A stretch of DNA of 64,000 nucleotides from Geothrix oryzae (lineage in GTDB: Bacteria > Acidobacteriota > Holophagae > Holophagales > Holophagaceae): contig NZ_AP027079.1 in the NCBI RefSeq assembly GCF_030295385.1, positions 2,976,001 through 3,040,000 on the forward strand, given 5' to 3'. The notes below the pieces were generated by a model. It was not told the origin of the DNA, made no database searches, and saw only the letters and a list, made by a program, of their open reading frames with translations. The stretch's first letter is position 1, and each line of letters opens with the position of its first letter. Below are positions 1-8,905 of this stretch, one piece after another. A program made the position numbers and the translations under genes.

Positions 1-535
1 ACCAGGGGGACTGCTCCGGCCACGCGCCGATGGCCTTCAGCACCTTGTCCAGAGTGTTCCGGTCGAGCCCCTTGGGAAGCCCCTCTGCCTTCCGGTCCTC
101 CAGGGGCCGCCGGCCCAGGCGCCGGTCCAGCGCGCTCTGGTCCAGGCTCTCCCCGCGCCGGATCATGTGCCGGGTCTCGCGGTAGTGTTCGAGCGCCTGC
201 TTGAGACGCTCGAACTCGAAGGGCTTGATGAGGTAGTCCACCGCACCCAGCTTCAGGGCCCGGTCGATGGTCGCCGTGTCTCGGGCGGCGGTCACGAAGA
301 TCACATCCGCATCCAGGGCCTGCCTCCGGATTTCACGCATGAGGTCGATGCCACTCTGCCCGGGCATGAAAATGTCCAGCAGCAGCAGGTCCACCGGACG
401 CTCCTGGAGCAGCGCCAGTGCCTCGGGGGCGCTGCGCACGGACGCCACGATCTCGAAGCCGCCCATCCGGCTCAGGTACATCCGGTTCAGCTCCGCCACC
501 ATCGGATCGTCTTCGACCAACAGCACCCGGATCAT
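1..535 (-). CDS. Response regulator, CitB/DcuR/DpiA type (C-terminus cut by window edge)
   Basis: Cytoplasmic response regulator partner of the adjacent sensor kinase. Only the first 178 residues are in the window. The receiver domain fills residues 1-120, with acidic Asp9/Asp10, phospho-acceptor Asp54 in the DIFMPG motif, Thr82 and Lys104 in the IKPF motif. The linker after 120 leads toward a DNA-binding domain that lies off the left edge. The start ATG at 535 overlaps the kinase stop as ATGA, so the two are translationally coupled. CitB/DcuR family members control uptake and use of C4-dicarboxylates or citrate; the target genes here are not visible. The first codons were read directly from the reverse strand. 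Confidence 0.9.
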   Translation of the reverse strand, partial: MIRVLLVEDDPMVAELNRMYLSRMGGFEIVASVRSAPEALALLQERPVDLLLLDIFMPGQSGIDLMREIRRQALDADVIFVTAARDTATIDRALKLGAVDYLIKPFEFERLKQALEHYRETRHMIRRGESLDQSALDRRLGRRPLEDRKAEGLPKGLDRNTLDKVLKAIGAWPEQSPW

Positions 536-2133
536 GGTTCCTCCCCCGGAAACAGGTTCAGTGAGGCGGTGAAGACCGCGCCCCCCTCCTCCCGGTTCCG
601 GCCCACCAGCCGGCCACCCCGGGCCTCAATGGTTCGGGCGGCCTGCCACAGCCCGAAGCCGCGGTTCTCGCCCTTGGTGGAGAACCCCAGCGTGAAGGCT
701 CGGGCCAGGACCTCCTCGGGCAGGCCGGGGCCGCTGTCCTGGACGGACAGGTGCAGCTGGGTGCCCTCCGGCCGGAGGGAGACCTGGATCTCCCGGCGGG
801 GTCCTTCTCCGATGGCCTCGACCGCGTTCTCCAGCAGGTTGCCGAGGACCGTGACGAGGTCATGGGAGACCGAATCGTCCGGGCAGGGGGGTAGTGAGGC
901 GTCCTGATCCAAGGTCATGAGGATGTTCTGCTCGCGCGTCGACGAGAAGCGGGCGAGCAGGAAGCCCGCGACGACGGGATCCTTGATCCGCTGGACCACG
1001 AAGCCCACCTCGTCATCCAGCCGGCCGGCCACGCCGGTGATGAAGGTCTTGAGCCGCTCGTACTCCTCCAGCCGCACCAGACCGAGGATCACATGCAGCT
1101 TGTTCATGAACTCGTGGGTCTGGGCCCGGAGGGCATCGGCATAGAAGCGGACCCCCGTCAGCTGCTCCGCCAGCCGGTTCATCTCCGTGATGTCGCGGAA
1201 AGTGGCCAGGGCCCCGGTGATGCGCCCCTCGACCACCACCGGGACCCGGTTCGTCAGGATCTTCAGTCCCAGGATGTCGCCCTCCTGGTCGTACTCCGCC
1301 TGCCCTGTCTCGATCACGGTGCGGAGCCTCGAGCTGGGGAGGACCTCTTCGACCGGATGGCCCACCAGCTCGCCGCGGCTCCCCGCCAGCGCGAACAGCC
1401 GCAGGGCCTCCTCGTTGACGATGGTGACCACCAGGTCCCGGTTCACCCCGATGATGCCCTCCCGCACCGAATGCAGCATGGCGCTGCGCTGCTGAAGCAG
1501 GGTCGAGATCTCCTGGGGCTCCATCCCCAGGAGGATCTTCTTGATCCGGCCCGCGAGGTACATGGCACCCAGGATCCCTGCCGCGAAGCCGATGATCCCC
1601 CCCAGGACGATGCGCTTCCGCACGCTCACGACCGTGCGGTCCACGCCCGACTGGAGGATGCCCACGGCCACGGCCCCCACCTGCCGGTCCCCCTTCCATA
1701 CGGGCGTGAAGGCCCGCAGGGAGATGCCCAGCGTGCCCTTGGCGACGGACAGGTAGGAGCGTCCCTGGTAGACGCCCGCATCATCCCCGCCGGCGAACCG
1801 GGCACCGAGGAGCGCGCGGTTGGGGTGCGAGAGCCGCAACCCAGTCATGTCGATGACCACGACATAGTCCACGCCGGCCTCGGTCCGGATGCGTTCGGCG
1901 TAGGCCTGCACCTCGTCCGGGGGACGGAGGCCCGCCAGGCCATCGCGCACCACCTCGGCCTCGGCCGTGATCCGGGACAGCAGGATGACCTTGTCGCCCA
2001 GGGTCTCCCGGGTCTGGCGGGCCATGCGCCAGTCCACCATGACGGCGGTGACAACGAGGGCCAGACCCAGGATCAGGGTGACCAGGAGCGTGATCCTGGC
2101 CCTGAGCGGGAGAATGGGACGGAGTCGCGGCAT
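532..2133 (-). CDS. Sensor histidine kinase, CitA/DcuS family
   Basis: Membrane sensor kinase of 533 residues, the usual length for CitA/DcuS. A first membrane helix (about 12-34) is followed by an extracytoplasmic PAS/sCache sensing domain (about 35-170), a second helix (about 175-195), a cytoplasmic PAS domain (about 212-320) and the kinase core. The H-box reads RAQTHEFMNKLH with the phospho-acceptor at His340, which is characteristic of this family. N-box (GNLLENAVEA) and G-box (DSGPGLPEE, then GFGLW) follow. Known members bind citrate, fumarate or malate; the ligand cannot be read from the sequence. It is co-transcribed with the response regulator by an ATGA overlap and diverges from the gene at 2222. 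Confidence 0.93.
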   Translation of the reverse strand: MPRLRPILPLRARITLLVTLILGLALVVTAVMVDWRMARQTRETLGDKVILLSRITAEAEVVRDGLAGLRPPDEVQAYAERIRTEAGVDYVVVIDMTGLRLSHPNRALLGARFAGGDDAGVYQGRSYLSVAKGTLGISLRAFTPVWKGDRQVGAVAVGILQSGVDRTVVSVRKRIVLGGIIGFAAGILGAMYLAGRIKKILLGMEPQEISTLLQQRSAMLHSVREGIIGVNRDLVVTIVNEEALRLFALAGSRGELVGHPVEEVLPSSRLRTVIETGQAEYDQEGDILGLKILTNRVPVVVEGRITGALATFRDITEMNRLAEQLTGVRFYADALRAQTHEFMNKLHVILGLVRLEEYERLKTFITGVAGRLDDEVGFVVQRIKDPVVAGFLLARFSSTREQNILMTLDQDASLPPCPDDSVSHDLVTVLGNLLENAVEAIGEGPRREIQVSLRPEGTQLHLSVQDSGPGLPEEVLARAFTLGFSTKGENRGFGLWQAARTIEARGGRLVGRNREEGGAVFTASLNLFPGEEP

Positions 2134-2221
2134 GGTCTAGAACCATCCTAGGGCGGAAGGTGCCCGGGAGGTGAGCCGCCAGGTGGCGGGAGGCCACCCG
2201 ATTCTGGGGTAATCTGGGGCC

Positions 2222-2722
2222 ATGACCGACGAAAAGCCCGTCCTGCGACTGCCCATGCCCCTCCGCAAGCAGAAGGCGCTGAAGGCCGCCTGGAAGCCGC
2301 TGCTGATGCAGTGGCTGGTGCCGGGGGCCGGCTACTGGATGATCGGGGAGAAGGGCCGGGCCAAGGCCTTCTTCGGGGTCTGGCTGCTCTTCTGCTGCCT
2401 GGGCGCCCTCCAGATGCAGTACGGGGCCGTGGATGGCGTGAAGGGCGGCGTCTTCGTGCCCGTGGCCGGGGCCTGGCTGCCCACCCTCGGCGCCTTCGCC
2501 ACGGGGGGCATCGGCCCCATCTACGGGGTCTTCGCCTGGGCCTTCGGCGGCGCGGGCACCGAGCCCGTGCGTACCCTCACCCAGGAATACGGCGCCACCT
2601 ATGTGATGATCGCCGGCCTCCTGAACTGGCTCTGCTGCTTCGACCTCTGGGACCGCGTCACCGGCCGCTGGGTCTTCCGGTTGCCGAAGGACGAGCAGAC
2701 CCGGATCGCCAAGGGCGAGTAG
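2222..2722 (+). CDS. Small multi-helix membrane protein (DUF6677-like)
   Basis: A 166-residue protein with a basic N-terminus (PLRKQKALKAAWKP) followed by three or four hydrophobic segments. The motif VPGAGYWMIGEKGRAKAF near residues 35-52 resembles the TM2/DUF6677-type small membrane proteins known from Acidobacteria and relatives; that family assignment is from memory and tentative. No catalytic motif is visible. It starts at the ATG at 2222 and diverges from the sensor kinase gene across an 88-base gap. Function unknown. Confidence 0.75.
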   Translation: MTDEKPVLRLPMPLRKQKALKAAWKPLLMQWLVPGAGYWMIGEKGRAKAFFGVWLLFCCLGALQMQYGAVDGVKGGVFVPVAGAWLPTLGAFATGGIGPIYGVFAWAFGGAGTEPVRTLTQEYGATYVMIAGLLNWLCCFDLWDRVTGRWVFRLPKDEQTRIAKGE

Positions 2723-2744
2723 CCACCGCCTCCGCCGGGCGCCC

Positions 2745-3578
2745 CTAGCGTGGCCAGCCCAGCAGGGCGGCGCCGAGGCTGACGAGGACGACCCCGGCCA
2801 CCTGGCGCCCGCGGGGCCGCTCGCCGAGAGCCCAGCCCAAAAGGAGGGTGAACACGATGGAGGTGTTCCGGAGCGTGAGCACCGCCGCGCTGGACGAGAT
2901 GCGGAGCGCCACCAGGTAGCAGAGAAAGGCCGCCGTGCAGAGGAGACCCGCCCCCAGGGCGGGGCGCCATTCCACCGGCCCGGTCCAGGTTCCGCGCCGC
3001 ACCCGGCGGTGCAGGGCCTGGATGGGCAGGCCCACAGCCATGGAGGTGGCGAACAGGGCGGGCGGGGAGGCACCCGCCCCCAGGGCCAGCTTGTAGCAGG
3101 CGTTGAACCACGCGATGCTCCCCGCGGCGCCCAGCACATAGGGCAGGGCCCGGCGACTCCCGCGTTCCCCCGTGCTCAGCCCCAGGAGCCCGAGGCCCCC
3201 GAGCATGCCGGCCACGGCGAAAATCGCCAGCCCATCGATCCGTTCGCCCAGGAGCAGCCCGACGGGCCACGCGACCAGCAGGGCCCCGCCCCGCATCCAG
3301 GTGTAGGACCAGCCCAGGGGGGCCCGCTCCAGGCTGCCCACCAGGCCGATGAAGTAGCCGCCCTCCCCGACCCCCGCGGCCAGGGCCCAGCCCAGGGCCG
3401 CCGCCCGGGGGAAGGCCGGCCCCGGCCAGACGAAGGCCAGCAGGGCCGTGACGACGAGGGCTGTCGCAAAGACCACGACGGAGGCGTCGTCCAGATTCTT
3501 CGACCGCTTCAGAAGCGCGTTCCAAACCGCGTGGAGGAGGGCGGAGGCCAGGGTGAGGCCGAGGGCCGCGGGCGCCAA
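2745..3578 (-). CDS. EamA/DMT-superfamily transporter
   Basis: Inner-membrane permease of 277 residues with about ten hydrophobic segments arranged as two similar halves of five, the drug/metabolite transporter layout. The second half carries the family-typical stretch SSSAAVLTLRNTSIVF, followed by a GE motif in the last loop (GWALGERP). Substrates of this superfamily are very diverse (amino acids, sugars, drugs), so the substrate cannot be named. The only workable start is a TTG at 3578, eleven bases after the prfB stop, so it is probably read through from prfB and poorly initiated. Confidence 0.85.
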   Translation of the reverse strand: MAPAALGLTLASALLHAVWNALLKRSKNLDDASVVVFATALVVTALLAFVWPGPAFPRAAALGWALAAGVGEGGYFIGLVGSLERAPLGWSYTWMRGGALLVAWPVGLLLGERIDGLAIFAVAGMLGGLGLLGLSTGERGSRRALPYVLGAAGSIAWFNACYKLALGAGASPPALFATSMAVGLPIQALHRRVRRGTWTGPVEWRPALGAGLLCTAAFLCYLVALRISSSAAVLTLRNTSIVFTLLLGWALGERPRGRQVAGVVLVSLGAALLGWPR

Positions 3579-3588
3579 GGCGGGTCTC

Positions 3589-4698
3589 TTACCCTTCGGC
3601 CTTCAGGCTCTTGGCCAGCAACTGGGTGCGGATGAAGGCATCGATGTCCCCATCCAGCACTTTCTGGGTCTGGCTGGTCTCTTCGCCGGTGCGGTGGTCC
3701 TTCACCATCTGATAGGGCTGCAGCACATAGCTGCGGATCTGGCTGCCCCAGGCCACATCGGCCTTGTCGCCGCTGGCCGCGGCCACCTTGTCCAGGAACT
3801 TCCGCTGCTCGAGTTCGTACAGCCGGCCCTGCAGCACCTTCAGGGCCGTCGCGCGGTTCTTGATCTGGCTGCGCTCGTTCTGGCAGCTCACGACGATGCC
3901 CGTGGGCAGGTGGGTGAAGCGCACGGCGGATTCGGTGCGGTTCACATGCTGGCCGCCGGCGCCGCTCGCGCGGAAGACATCGATCTTCAGATCCTTCTCG
4001 GGGATGTCCACATTGATGGTGTCGTCCAGCTCGGGGCTCACATACACCGCCGCGAAGCTGGTGTGGCGGCGCTTGGCCGAATCGAAGGGGCTGATGCGCA
4101 CCAGGCGGTGGACGCCGGCCTCGGCCCGCAGGTAGCCGTACGAGAACGGCGCATCGACGATGAAGGTGGCGCCCTTGATGCCGGCCTCCTCCCCGTCCTG
4201 GTAGTCGATCATCTCCGTGGCCCAGCCCTTGGATTCGCAGAAGCGCAGGTACATGCGCAGGAGCATGGCGGCCCAGTCCTGGCTCTCGGTGCCGCCCGCG
4301 CCGGGCGCGATGGCCACGATGGCGTGGTTGCTGTCCAGGTCGCCGCTGAGCATCATGCGCAGCTCGGCGTCCTCCACCGCCTTGCGGAGGTCCGCCTCGA
4401 CGGTCTCGACTTCCACCAGCATGTCCGCGTCTTCCCGGGCGAGTTCCAGCCCGGTGTCCAGGTCCTCGATTCCGCCCGACAGGCGTTTCGCCAGGGCGAT
4501 GTCGTTGGTGATGGAGCCCCGCTTCTGGAGGAGGGGCTTGGCGGCGTCGGGGTCGTCCCAGAAGCCCGGAGCCGTGGTGCGCTCCTCGATCTGTTCCAGC
4601 TCCAGGGCCTTGCGCTCCGGATCAAGGTGGGCGACCAACTGCTGGACGCGGGGCTCCAGCTCGTTCTTGGCTCGCACCAGGGTCTCGAAATCCATCAT
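3589..4698 (-). CDS. prfB: Peptide chain release factor 2
   Basis: RF2 recognises UAA and UGA stop codons and triggers peptide release on the ribosome. The 369-residue product matches the usual length. The anticodon-like tripeptide SPF lies at 203-205, and the catalytic GGQ at 248-250 within the SGAGGQHVNRTESAVR signature. Unlike prfB of E. coli and most bacteria, the reading frame is continuous from ATG: the usual in-frame UGA and +1 slippage site near codon 25 are absent, so the classical frameshift autoregulation is lost here. Two adjacent ATGs open the gene and either could be used. The EamA gene follows 11 bases downstream. Confidence 0.97.
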   Translation of the reverse strand: MMDFETLVRAKNELEPRVQQLVAHLDPERKALELEQIEERTTAPGFWDDPDAAKPLLQKRGSITNDIALAKRLSGGIEDLDTGLELAREDADMLVEVETVEADLRKAVEDAELRMMLSGDLDSNHAIVAIAPGAGGTESQDWAAMLLRMYLRFCESKGWATEMIDYQDGEEAGIKGATFIVDAPFSYGYLRAEAGVHRLVRISPFDSAKRRHTSFAAVYVSPELDDTINVDIPEKDLKIDVFRASGAGGQHVNRTESAVRFTHLPTGIVVSCQNERSQIKNRATALKVLQGRLYELEQRKFLDKVAAASGDKADVAWGSQIRSYVLQPYQMVKDHRTGEETSQTQKVLDGDIDAFIRTQLLAKSLKAEG

Positions 4699-4785
4699 CC
4701 GCCTCTCCGGCCCCAGGTTCGGCGCCGGGGAACCTTCAACTTTAATGCAATCCGTGGGATTCCAGGCTCACGGTATTCTGGGGGG

Positions 4786-5790
4786 ATGCCCGAGTTCATC
4801 CCCGTGATCCCTGCCGACCTGGAGCCCACCTTGCGTGGGGTCCTGACCGGCCACGGCGGCCTGCCCCTGGCCTGGGCGCGCTGGGAGCACCCCGAGCCCA
4901 AGGGCCGGGTCGTGATTTCCCACGGCTATGGCGAACACGGTGAACGGTACCGGCACACGGCACACTGGCTGCACGACCTCGGCTGGTCCGTCTCCAGCCT
5001 GGATCACAGCGGCTTCGGCCGCTCCGGCGGAATCCGGGGCGACGCCGCCGGCGGCATCCGGGCCTTCGTGGACGACTTCGCCCTCTTCCTGCGCCAGGAG
5101 CGCCGCCACGACGCGGAGCGCACCGGGGCCACGGCCCGCGTGGTGGAAGGCGTCCCCATGCCGCCCCTGCCCGTGTGCCCCCAGGTGGTCCTGGGCCACA
5201 GCTTCGGGGGCCTGGTGGCCCTGCTGACGCTGCTCTGGCATGCCGACACCCTCGACGGCCTGATCCTCTCCAGCCCCAGCGTGGCCGTGAGGTCCAATTC
5301 CAAGGCGCTGATCCTGCTCTCCCGGCTGCTGCGCTGGGTGATGCCCCACCGCCCCATCCAGCTCCACGGGGACAAGAGCCAGGTCTGCTCCGACCCGGTC
5401 ATCGTCCAGCGCTACGAAACCGACCCCCTCTGCCACCGCTGGGCCACCGCCGCCTTCGGCGCCGCCCTGGAGGAGGGCCGGGCCGAGCTGCTGCCCCTGG
5501 GACACGAGTTGGACCGGCCCATCCTGCTGCTGGAGTCCGGCACGGACACCGTGGTGGATCCCGATGCCTCGGAGGAACTCTGGTCCGCCGTGAAGCCCGG
5601 GCTGCTGGAACGCCACCGTCTGCCCGCCTTCTACCACGAAGTCTTCCACGACCGGCACCGGGGCCAGGCCCAGGCCCTGGCCGAACCCTGGCTCGAGAAG
5701 CTGCACCAGGCCTGGAATCCTTCCCACCGCCCCTGGAACCCTTCCCATTGTCCCGCCATGTCTGAAGTGTTGTCCCCGGAGTCCGCATGA
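4786..5790 (+). CDS. Alpha/beta hydrolase, monoacylglycerol-lipase/lysophospholipase type
   Basis: A 334-residue serine hydrolase of the Hydrolase_4 group. The oxyanion region is SHGYGEHGERY (about residue 45), the nucleophile elbow is GHSFGG, the acid is in ESGTDTVVD and the base in YHEVFHD, the same order as in monoglyceride lipases. Acyl-ester substrates such as monoacylglycerols or lysophospholipids are expected, but specificity is not visible. The open frame extends far upstream through the antisense of prfB; the ATG at 4786 is chosen because the conserved N-terminus begins there and prfB occupies the upstream DNA. Its stop overlaps the bamD start as ATGA. Confidence 0.88.
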   Translation: MPEFIPVIPADLEPTLRGVLTGHGGLPLAWARWEHPEPKGRVVISHGYGEHGERYRHTAHWLHDLGWSVSSLDHSGFGRSGGIRGDAAGGIRAFVDDFALFLRQERRHDAERTGATARVVEGVPMPPLPVCPQVVLGHSFGGLVALLTLLWHADTLDGLILSSPSVAVRSNSKALILLSRLLRWVMPHRPIQLHGDKSQVCSDPVIVQRYETDPLCHRWATAAFGAALEEGRAELLPLGHELDRPILLLESGTDTVVDPDASEELWSAVKPGLLERHRLPAFYHEVFHDRHRGQAQALAEPWLEKLHQAWNPSHRPWNPSHCPAMSEVLSPESA

Positions 5791-6716
5791 AGCGCATCCT
5801 CATCGCCCTCACCCTGACCGCCGCCTTGGCGGGCCTGGGCCTGGGCTGCCGCAAGCCGAAGGGCATCGACAAGACCATCCAGTCCTCGGAACTGCTGGCC
5901 ACGGCGGACAAACAGCTGAAGCAGGGGAAGTTCAATGACGCCCGGCTCACCCTCCGCCACCTGGAGCAGTACCTGCCCGGCTCCCCCGAGTTCCCCAAGG
6001 CCAAGCTCATGCTGGGCGACAGCTACTTCTTTCAGCCCAGCCCCAGCTACCCCGAGGCCGAGGTCGAGTACGCGAGCTTCCTGAACTACTTCCCCCGCCA
6101 TGAGCTGCGGGACTACGCCCTCTACCACCGCGCGCTCTGCCACTTCTCCTCCATCGAGGGGGCCGAGCGCGACCAGGCGGAGACCCGCAAGGCCCTGGAC
6201 GGCTTCCAGGTGCTGCTGGCGGAGGCCCCCGGCAGCCCCTACGCCGGCGAGGCCCGGGCCAAGATCCTGCAGTGCTGGCGGCGCATCGCCGAGCACGAGC
6301 TGATCGTGGGCGTGTTCTATGTGAACACCTACTACTACCCGGGTGCCGAGCGGCGGCTGAAGTCCCTGCTGGAGACCTACCCCGACTATGTGGACCGCGA
6401 GCGCGCCTACTTCTACCTGGGCGAGGCCCTGCGCCAGCGCCTGCTGACCCCGGAGGAGCTGACCCAGTTCAACAAGGACTACGCCGTCAAGCTCCAGAAG
6501 GAGGACCTCAAGGACCTCACCAAGGAACAGATCAAGCAGTACTCCAAGGACTCCGAGGAATTCAGCAACGAGCGCATCAAGGTCTTCCGCGCCGAGGCCA
6601 AGAGCTACTACCAGAAGCTGGTGGAGAGCTACCCCGGCTCCGAGTGGGCCCGCCGTGCGGCCGATCGCCTGGTGACCATGGGCACCGCCGGCGTGAAAGA
6701 GGAGCTGGACAGCTAA
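5787..6716 (+). CDS. bamD: Outer-membrane assembly lipoprotein BamD
   Basis: BamD is the essential TPR lipoprotein of the BAM complex that inserts beta-barrel proteins into the outer membrane. The 309-residue product has a signal peptide ending in GLGLGC (lipidated Cys21), then TPR-like repeats: KQGKFNDARLTLRHLEQYLPGSPE, the stretch SYPEAEVEYASFLNYFPRHE, and a third around YYPGAERRLKSLLETYPD. These are the tight spacing and helical patterns of the YfiO/BamD family. It is slightly longer than E. coli BamD because of a Lys/Glu-rich insert at about 225-262. It is coupled to the hydrolase gene upstream by an ATGA overlap. Confidence 0.9.
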   Translation: MKRILIALTLTAALAGLGLGCRKPKGIDKTIQSSELLATADKQLKQGKFNDARLTLRHLEQYLPGSPEFPKAKLMLGDSYFFQPSPSYPEAEVEYASFLNYFPRHELRDYALYHRALCHFSSIEGAERDQAETRKALDGFQVLLAEAPGSPYAGEARAKILQCWRRIAEHELIVGVFYVNTYYYPGAERRLKSLLETYPDYVDRERAYFYLGEALRQRLLTPEELTQFNKDYAVKLQKEDLKDLTKEQIKQYSKDSEEFSNERIKVFRAEAKSYYQKLVESYPGSEWARRAADRLVTMGTAGVKEELDS

Positions 6717-6791
6717 CCATCTGAGACGACAGCCGGGGGCCCCCGGGATGGTTTACCATGCGGGTGGAAGTCCCTGATTAGGATGCCCGCC

Positions 6792-7880
6792 ATGACGCTT
6801 CTCCTCCGCGCCCTGTCCCTCCTTGCGCTCCTGGGGAGCCTCGCCTGCGGCGGCGGCAGTTCCTCCAACGGCGGGGGCGGCCTCCACCTCAGCCAGACCA
6901 TGACGACCATGCTCACGGAGGACGGCTTCCAGTTCTCCGCGACCAACGACGCCGGGCAGCCCCTCAGCGTCAGCTGGGCCGTGGTCGAGGGCGCCCCCGG
7001 GGGCACCATCGATGCCCAGGGCTACTACACGGCCCCCGCCACCGTCGGCACCTACCATGTGACCGCACGGCGAGGGGAGAACCAGGCCACGGCGGCCATC
7101 CAGGTGGTGGCCGGCACGCCAGAGATCTTCATCACCCCGAGCGGCCCCCTGCACCTGGCCGTGGGCGGCTCCCAGCTGTTCAGGGCCCCCCTCAACAACC
7201 TGGGGAACCACGCGGTCGCCTGGAGCCTGAGCGGCGCCGGCCAGCTGGACGCGGACGGCTTCTTCACGGCGCCGTCCGTTCCCGGCACCAGCACGATCGC
7301 TGTCACCAGCCTGGCGGACCCGAGCCTTAAGAAGACCGTGCAGGTGATCGTGGAGGCCCCGAGCCAGCCGGCTTTCCATGTTCTGTTCGGAGGGGGCAGG
7401 TTCCCCGGTGCCACCACGGTTTCGCTCACCCAGGGGCTTTCGGGCATCTCCGACACCCGGCTCGCCTGGACGATCACGGGCGGAGGGAGCGTGAACCCCG
7501 ATGGCGTGGTGACCCTTCCCGACCAGCCCGCCACGGTCCAGGTCCAGATGCGCAGCATTGCGGCCCCGGCGCTGGTTCAGACCTCCCCCATCGAGGTGTT
7601 CGCCGCCACGACTCCCGTGAAGGCCACTGTCCAGATCAGCCCCGCCACCCTTTCGCTCGCGCCCGGCGCCACCGCGACCTTCACGGCCACCGTGGGGGGC
7701 CTGCCGCCCCGCCAGCGGCCCGTGGAGTGGTGGATCCTCGAGGGCCGGGGCATCGGCGGCATCCTCACCAGTGACGGCCGCTACACGGCCCCGGCCACGC
7801 CGGGAACCTACCATGTGGTGGCCACCCCCCTGGCGGAGATGCGGATCCGGGCCATCGCCACGGTGGTGGTGGGCCCCTGA
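6792..7880 (+). CDS. Surface lipoprotein with repeated Ig-like domains
   Basis: A secreted 362-residue protein. The signal peptide ends in GSLACGGGSSS, so Cys19 is probably lipidated, with a Ser/Gly linker. The rest is a chain of four Ig-like (BIG2/BACON-type) modules, each with a recurring signature: a Gly-rich turn, D-x-x-G-xx-T-A-P, then GTYHV. Examples are DAQGYYTAPATVGTYHV, DADGFFTAPSVPGT and SDGRYTAPATPGTYHV; the third copy is degenerate. Such domains mediate adhesion or act as structural stalks. The ATG at 6792 is preferred over 6783 because AGGA lies eight bases before it. No ligand or enzyme motif is present. Confidence 0.8.
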   Translation: MTLLLRALSLLALLGSLACGGGSSSNGGGGLHLSQTMTTMLTEDGFQFSATNDAGQPLSVSWAVVEGAPGGTIDAQGYYTAPATVGTYHVTARRGENQATAAIQVVAGTPEIFITPSGPLHLAVGGSQLFRAPLNNLGNHAVAWSLSGAGQLDADGFFTAPSVPGTSTIAVTSLADPSLKKTVQVIVEAPSQPAFHVLFGGGRFPGATTVSLTQGLSGISDTRLAWTITGGGSVNPDGVVTLPDQPATVQVQMRSIAAPALVQTSPIEVFAATTPVKATVQISPATLSLAPGATATFTATVGGLPPRQRPVEWWILEGRGIGGILTSDGRYTAPATPGTYHVVATPLAEMRIRAIATVVVGP

Positions 7881-7915
7881 TCCGACGCTGCCAGACTGGA
7901 GCCGGAGGTCCCCTC

Positions 7916-8905
7916 ATGCAGCTGAGCACCCTCGGCCTCGGCACCTATCTGGGCCCATCCACGGACGCGGCCGATGCCGCCTACGCCGAGGCCGCCCGGG
8001 CCTTCCATGCGGCCGGGGGCACGGTCTTCGACACGGCCGCCAACTACCGCGGCGGGCGGTCGGAGCGGGCCCTGGGCGCGGCCTTCCGGCACCTTCCCCG
8101 CGATGCGTTCTTCATCTCCACCAAGGCGGGCTACCTCCCCATGCCGGAAGGGGGAACCGAGGAAGGCCCCCGGGCCTGGTTCCACCGGGTGCTGGAGGAG
8201 CCGGGCATCCTCTCCGTGGACGATCTGGTGGACGGCTGCCACGCCCTGACGGCGAGGTACCTGGGGCATCAGCTGGACATCAGCCGGAGCGCCCTGGGTC
8301 TCGAGACGCTGGACCTGTTACATCTGCACAACCCCGAGCAGCAGTTGCCCCACCTGGGACCGGAGGCCTTCTACGCCATGATCGGGCGGGCCTTCGAGGC
8401 CTGCGAAGGCTTCGTGGCCGCTGGGAAGATCCGCGCCTACGGCGTGGCCACCTGGAACGGCTTCCGGGTGCCGCCCGGGCAGGATGGGCACCTGAGCCTC
8501 GCCCGCCTGCTGGCGGCCGCCCAGGCCGCCGGGGGCCGGGACCACCACTTCCGCTGGATCCAGCTGCCCCTCAACCTGGCCCTGCCGGAAGCCTTCCTGG
8601 CCCCCACGCAGCTGATGGACGGCACGGCCATGACGCCCCTGGCGGCCGCCCAGGCCAGCGGCCTCTCCGTCCAGACCTCCGCCTCCATCATGCAGGCCCG
8701 CATCCTGCGGCAACTGCCGGACGGGTTCGCCGAAGCCCTGGGGGTCCGCACGCCCGCCCAGGCGGCCCTGCAGTTCACCCGCTCCTGCCCCGGCGTCACC
8801 ACGGCCCTCTGCGGCATGGGGCGGGCGGAGCATGCGGTCGAGAACGCGGCGATCATGGCCGCCCCCAAGCTCGATCGCGCCGCGCTGGAGAGCCTCTTCG
8901 GATGA
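7916..8905 (+). CDS. Aldo/keto reductase family protein
   Basis: A 329-residue TIM-barrel oxidoreductase of the aldo/keto reductase superfamily, expected to use NADPH. Visible landmarks are GTVFDTAANYRGGRSE (Asp and Tyr of the tetrad), FISTKAGY (the Lys), LDLLHLHNPE (the His region) and the C-terminal cofactor region GVTTALCGMGRAEHAVEN. It has an insertion around residues 80-105 compared with minimal members. Substrate unknown. A clear GGAGG lies upstream of the ATG at 7916. The stop overlaps the next start (ATGA), which pairs it with the ThiE/TenI-like gene. Confidence 0.88.
   Translation: MQLSTLGLGTYLGPSTDAADAAYAEAARAFHAAGGTVFDTAANYRGGRSERALGAAFRHLPRDAFFISTKAGYLPMPEGGTEEGPRAWFHRVLEEPGILSVDDLVDGCHALTARYLGHQLDISRSALGLETLDLLHLHNPEQQLPHLGPEAFYAMIGRAFEACEGFVAAGKIRAYGVATWNGFRVPPGQDGHLSLARLLAAAQAAGGRDHHFRWIQLPLNLALPEAFLAPTQLMDGTAMTPLAAAQASGLSVQTSASIMQARILRQLPDGFAEALGVRTPAQAALQFTRSCPGVTTALCGMGRAEHAVENAAIMAAPKLDRAALESLFG

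Noticed and set aside
3448-5790. A 780-residue open frame covering prfB antisense and the hydrolase
   Set aside because: Its first half is antisense to prfB. High GC produces long antisense frames; only the part from 4786 is coding.
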